A stretch of DNA of 39,089 nt from Campylobacterales bacterium (GTDB lineage: Bacteria; Campylobacterota; Campylobacteria; Campylobacterales; Sulfurovaceae): the NCBI GenBank assembly GCA_014763895.1, contig JACXUM010000015.1:1-39089 (forward strand), in the 5' to 3' direction. A program made the position numbers and the translations under genes. Numbering within the stretch: position 1 is the first letter of the stretch; each line of letters opens with the position of its first letter. Shown piece by piece: positions 35,943 through 39,089 of the stretch. The notes below the pieces were generated by a model that was not told the origin of the DNA, searched no databases, and saw nothing but the letters and a program-made list of their open reading frames with translations.

Positions 35943-35971
35943 TTTAACTTGTTAATTTGTAGTAACGGAGG
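35934..35971 (+). promoter_or_regulatory. Expression platform hairpin and ribosome site
   Basis: GTTGCTAC (35934-35941) can pair with GTAGTAAC (35959-35966), eight pairs with one G-U, ending directly before the GGAGG ribosome site (35967-35971). The left arm includes the aptamer's 3' bases, so aptamer and hairpin exclude each other. No T-run follows, which favours control of translation. Direction of the switch is inference. Confidence 0.5.
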
Positions 35972-35978
35972 ATTTTAG

Positions 35979-38900
35979 ATGGGGTTTGTTATTCGATGGT
36001 TAAGGGCATTTGCTCTTTTTAGTTTTTTAAGTTTTACTTTGAGCACGCAGGTGTTTGCTTTCAATGTGGCCCAGACAACATTTGTACCGTTGTCGGAACC
36101 TAATATCGATACTTCGATTAAAGCTATTCGTAGTACCGGTGCAAGCAATAGTGTTCAAACAATTATTTCAATTTCTGCAACAAGCAACAATACGATTATC
36201 GTTTATGATCAGTGGGAAGACGGATATGAGAGTAATCTCAGTAATCCCGTTCAAACATCTACAGGGGTTTGGGGTGATGGCAATACTGCCAATGGTACAG
36301 CCCCTGGAACGACTGATGACCTTATTCATGCAGGAGATACGATCACGCTTCGTAATGTGGTCAACACAGCATCTCCTGCTACCGTAGACTATGATGGCAG
36401 TGATAAGATAGGTTCCACCAAAGCCATATCCGTTACACAAGCAGGGTGGGATACAGGAATAGGTACGATTGTGGCAGGCGCAGTCAATGTGATCGATGCC
36501 GGTAACGGAGGCAAAAACTTTATTTTGCCTATTGGTGAGAATATCGGTAATCTTGCAAGCAATAATGCCACTCTCTTTGAATATACTTCAATCCATATCA
36601 TTGCTTATGCAGCAAATACAAATATTTCGATCGACAAGGATGGAGATGGTACAACAGACCAAACGTTGGTTCTGAGTGAAGGTCAAACTGCACGTGTAGA
36701 TTCCGGTGTGATCAATGCCGGTGCAACGGTAAGTTCTGATAAGCCGATTGGAGTTTATCTGATTGCAGGTGACATTGGTCAATCGGAAAATAGATGGTTC
36801 GGTTTGAATTCGCTTGATCAGTGGGCTACAAGCTATTATGCCCCTGTAGCCACGGTTGGTTCTGGTCACCCCTCCCATGTTTTTTTACGAAATCCAAATG
36901 CTTCGGCAATTACAGTTTACTATGACACCAAAAGCAGTATAGGAAACACGCTGACGGTTAATGCCAATGCCACCAATGCAATTCAGGTGCCTACATCAGC
37001 CGTACATTTCTATACCACAGATGGTTCCAAGTTTTATGCCGTCGGGACGATCGATTCAGGAGCTAGTAAGCATTTTTATTATGACTGGAGTTATTCTTTA
37101 GTGCCGGAAAGCTATTTAACTGATAGATTTATTGTTGCTTGGGGACCGGGTAGTAGCAATACGCCGCCTGCAGAAAACGGAAGTCCTGTATGGATCACCT
37201 CTATAGCGGATACGTGGCTTTACATAGACAACAGCAGTACAGTGAATGTTAGAGATTCCAGCGGTACTGCTGTGACCAGAGAAGTTGTCGATGCGGATAC
37301 TTCAAGATATAGGATTCATGCGTTGGAGTCCTACCGCCTTTATGATACTGACTATGACCAGAGCGGGTTGATAGCCTATACGCTTGACGGTACCTTGATT
37401 ACAGCAGCATGGGGAGAAGATCCCTCTACGGCAGGCTTAACTGATCCTTATCTGGATATGGGTACTACTGTACTGCCATACCCAGACTACGTCTTTAAAA
37501 AAGTTTCAGCTGAAGCCTCACCTGTTTTGTATGCAGGGGCAAGCGACGGAGATTTACTTTCTGAACTGAATGAAGAGATAGAATATACTATCACGATAGC
37601 CAACCGTTCTGTTGTAGAGCTTTATAATGTGAATATCAAAGATGCACTCAATCCGAGTGATAGTGCTACCTATGTTCCAAGCAGTGCAACTTTGACAGTG
37701 CTCGATGCAGATAATAATGTTAAAGTAAACATAACTGACCTGGATGGTGCAAGTGACACATTCCCCCTATCCGATCCTGGATATACTCTGACAGATGCCG
37801 ATTCTGCGACTGGAGGTGATCAGGGGCTTGCAAGAGGACATAAGATCGTTGTCAAGTATCGCATGAAGATTAGGGGTGATATCAATACGGCATTGGCTGA
37901 TGACAATTATGTGATCAATAACACTGCAACCATGGCAGGCTCACCGCCTGTAGGTGATCCGATCGATCCCAAAGATACAAACAACACTACGATCATCAGT
38001 GTGATAGATGCTGCAGATCAGAGTGTGGTAGAAAATGTATCGATTTTAGATGCTAATTTTACGATCAGCAATCTAACAGGTTTAACGCAGATAACCGTGA
38101 ACGGAACCGATGTATCTGCAGCCCAGCTCAATGCAAGTGCGACAACGCCTGTTTCTATTCCAACGCCTCAAGGGACCTTGACGATCAAAGGTTTTGACAG
38201 TACTACAGGTGTAGTGACGTATGATTATGATCCGGCAGGAACAAGCAAAGACCATTCAGGCGGTTCTGTCACAGATCCGATCACACTCGTTGCTTCGTAT
38301 TCTGCATCTGTAACCGTAGAAAATATGTTAAACATCACCATTTTGGATACGGCACCAGTTGCTAACAGTGATACGAACAGTATTGATGAAAATGACGCCA
38401 ATGCCTCTGGCAATGTGATAACAGGGCCTACTACCGCCGATACTTTGGTCGGAGACAGCGTTAGTATGACAGGAATCGGGGCCGGAACATTGCCAGGTGT
38501 CGACGGAAATGTCAGCAGCACGGTTGTGGGTACATACGGAAGTATCATTATGCAAAATAATGGGGACTATGTCTATCTGTTGGACAATGCAAATCCTTCG
38601 GTAAATGGATTGAAAAATGGTGAAATTCTTTCCGATATATTTACCTATACCATTACCGACAGCGACGGCAATACAAGTACGACACAGCTTGTTGTCACAA
38701 TCAACGGAGTTAACGATGCACCGGTTGCGATAGATGACAATGCAACAACAGACCTGGATACGCCTGTGACCATCCCGGTAAGAAATAATGATAGCGATAT
38801 TGAAGGTGATGATCTGAATGTTACTGTTGTTTCAAATGGTACTAACGGTACGGTTTCCATTGATCCGATAAGCGGTGATCCAGTGTATACACCAAATCCA

Positions 38901-39089
38901 GGATGGACCGGCATCGATACGTTCACTTATACCATTAGTGACGGAAATGGCACAGCAACTGCAACTGTCACCATAACAGTGACAAGCTATCCGATCGATG
39001 CGGTGGACGATGATTACAGCAGTACGCCGATCAACGGGGCTGATGGGAACAGCACGGCAAGCGTATTGAACAATGATACGCTTAACGGC
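35979..39089 (+). CDS. Large secreted surface protein with VCBS and cadherin-like repeats (partial, 3' end outside window)
   Basis: The frame is open from ATG 35979 to the window end, 1037 codons with no stop, so the gene continues. A Sec signal peptide is clear (cut after TQVFA, residue 27). An N-terminal region (about 30-390) resembles the IgGFc-binding N-terminal domain (VYDQWEDGYE, KPIGVYLIAGDIG). Residues about 500-670 look like a DUF11-type Ig fold (EIEYTITIANRSVVELYNVN). A VCBS-like domain spans about 770-915 (FTYTITDSDGNTSTTQLVVT, INGVNDAPVA). A cadherin-like/Big_9 repeat follows (FTYTISDGNGTATATVTITV) and another begins at the end. Asp/Asn-rich turns suggest calcium binding. GGAGG at seven bases supports the start, and the upstream c-di-GMP riboswitch implies a role in adhesion or biofilm. 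Confidence 0.9.
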   Translation, partial: MGFVIRWLRAFALFSFLSFTLSTQVFAFNVAQTTFVPLSEPNIDTSIKAIRSTGASNSVQTIISISATSNNTIIVYDQWEDGYESNLSNPVQTSTGVWGDGNTANGTAPGTTDDLIHAGDTITLRNVVNTASPATVDYDGSDKIGSTKAISVTQAGWDTGIGTIVAGAVNVIDAGNGGKNFILPIGENIGNLASNNATLFEYTSIHIIAYAANTNISIDKDGDGTTDQTLVLSEGQTARVDSGVINAGATVSSDKPIGVYLIAGDIGQSENRWFGLNSLDQWATSYYAPVATVGSGHPSHVFLRNPNASAITVYYDTKSSIGNTLTVNANATNAIQVPTSAVHFYTTDGSKFYAVGTIDSGASKHFYYDWSYSLVPESYLTDRFIVAWGPGSSNTPPAENGSPVWITSIADTWLYIDNSSTVNVRDSSGTAVTREVVDADTSRYRIHALESYRLYDTDYDQSGLIAYTLDGTLITAAWGEDPSTAGLTDPYLDMGTTVLPYPDYVFKKVSAEASPVLYAGASDGDLLSELNEEIEYTITIANRSVVELYNVNIKDALNPSDSATYVPSSATLTVLDADNNVKVNITDLDGASDTFPLSDPGYTLTDADSATGGDQGLARGHKIVVKYRMKIRGDINTALADDNYVINNTATMAGSPPVGDPIDPKDTNNTTIISVIDAADQSVVENVSILDANFTISNLTGLTQITVNGTDVSAAQLNASATTPVSIPTPQGTLTIKGFDSTTGVVTYDYDPAGTSKDHSGGSVTDPITLVASYSASVTVENMLNITILDTAPVANSDTNSIDENDANASGNVITGPTTADTLVGDSVSMTGIGAGTLPGVDGNVSSTVVGTYGSIIMQNNGDYVYLLDNANPSVNGLKNGEILSDIFTYTITDSDGNTSTTQLVVTINGVNDAPVAIDDNATTDLDTPVTIPVRNNDSDIEGDDLNVTVVSNGTNGTVSIDPISGDPVYTPNPGWTGIDTFTYTISDGNGTATATVTITVTSYPIDAVDDDYSSTPINGADGNSTASVLNNDTLNG

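Noticed and set aside
38225-38926. Minus-strand ORFs within the surface protein gene
   Set aside because: The plus strand is an unbroken repeat-protein frame; the minus ORFs are shadows of Thr/Val-rich codons.
1-39089. tRNA, rRNA, CRISPR or insertion sequences
   Set aside because: No T-loop motif in a cloverleaf setting, no regularly spaced repeats and no transposase-like ORF were seen by eye.

Overview
This window looks like chromosome from a non-flagellated member of the Campylobacterota (epsilonproteobacteria), most like Sulfurovum. That assignment is inference from gene order and promoter style, not from a database search. Three conserved blocks fit it: rplY-pth-lptG-lysA-pheA-hisC-dxs, ferredoxin-ndk-yceD-rpmF-plsX-fabH, and leuS-lptE-folC-mfd. 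Most promoters lack a clear -35 and carry a T-rich stretch followed by G(G)n and a TATAAT/TAAAAT -10 box, as is typical of the phylum. Most of the window is dense housekeeping DNA; the accessory material sits at the two ends and in a few small gaps.

Layout. Bases 1-1290 hold the tail of an unidentified gene and a broken S8 (subtilisin-like) protease on the minus strand. Bases 1529-4224 form a plus-strand run: an orphan PqqD-like protein, rsmG, a small PP0621-type zinc-ribbon protein, a conserved hypothetical, a rhomboid protease and a lipoprotein with a possible Cys-His-Asp centre. Bases 4234-6873 are minus-strand metabolic genes (pabB, pyrB, bioD). From 6945 the plus strand carries clpS-clpA-aat, a complete N-degron recognition set, then tal and pilT. 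Next come rplY-pth-lptG and lysA-pheA-hisC-(71-aa ORF)-dxs. In Campylobacter jejuni, fliF-fliG-fliH lie between hisC and dxs; here they are absent. metK, a 2[4Fe-4S] ferredoxin, ndk, yceD, rpmF, plsX, fabH and a YmdB-type metallophosphoesterase follow. dnaX is on the minus strand (26226-28100). After a 336-bp gap come leuS, lptE, folC and mfd.

The most interesting items: (i) a class I cyclic-di-GMP riboswitch (about 35867-35942) immediately upstream of a very large secreted surface protein that begins at 35979 and is still open at the window end (1037 codons seen, with VCBS- and cadherin-like repeats); (ii) a run of ten A residues in dnaX, followed by a GC-rich stem-loop, where a one-base slip in either direction reaches a stop within a few codons, a likely way of making a short gamma-like product; (iii) the missing fliFGH segment, with pilT upstream in the same chromosomal stretch; (iv) a 31-codon ORF with a good ribosome site, joined by ATGA overlap to the metallophosphoesterase gene; (v) a promoter-like site with no clear gene, next to an apparent gene remnant between dnaX and leuS.

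No rRNA, tRNA, CRISPR array or insertion sequence was recognised.
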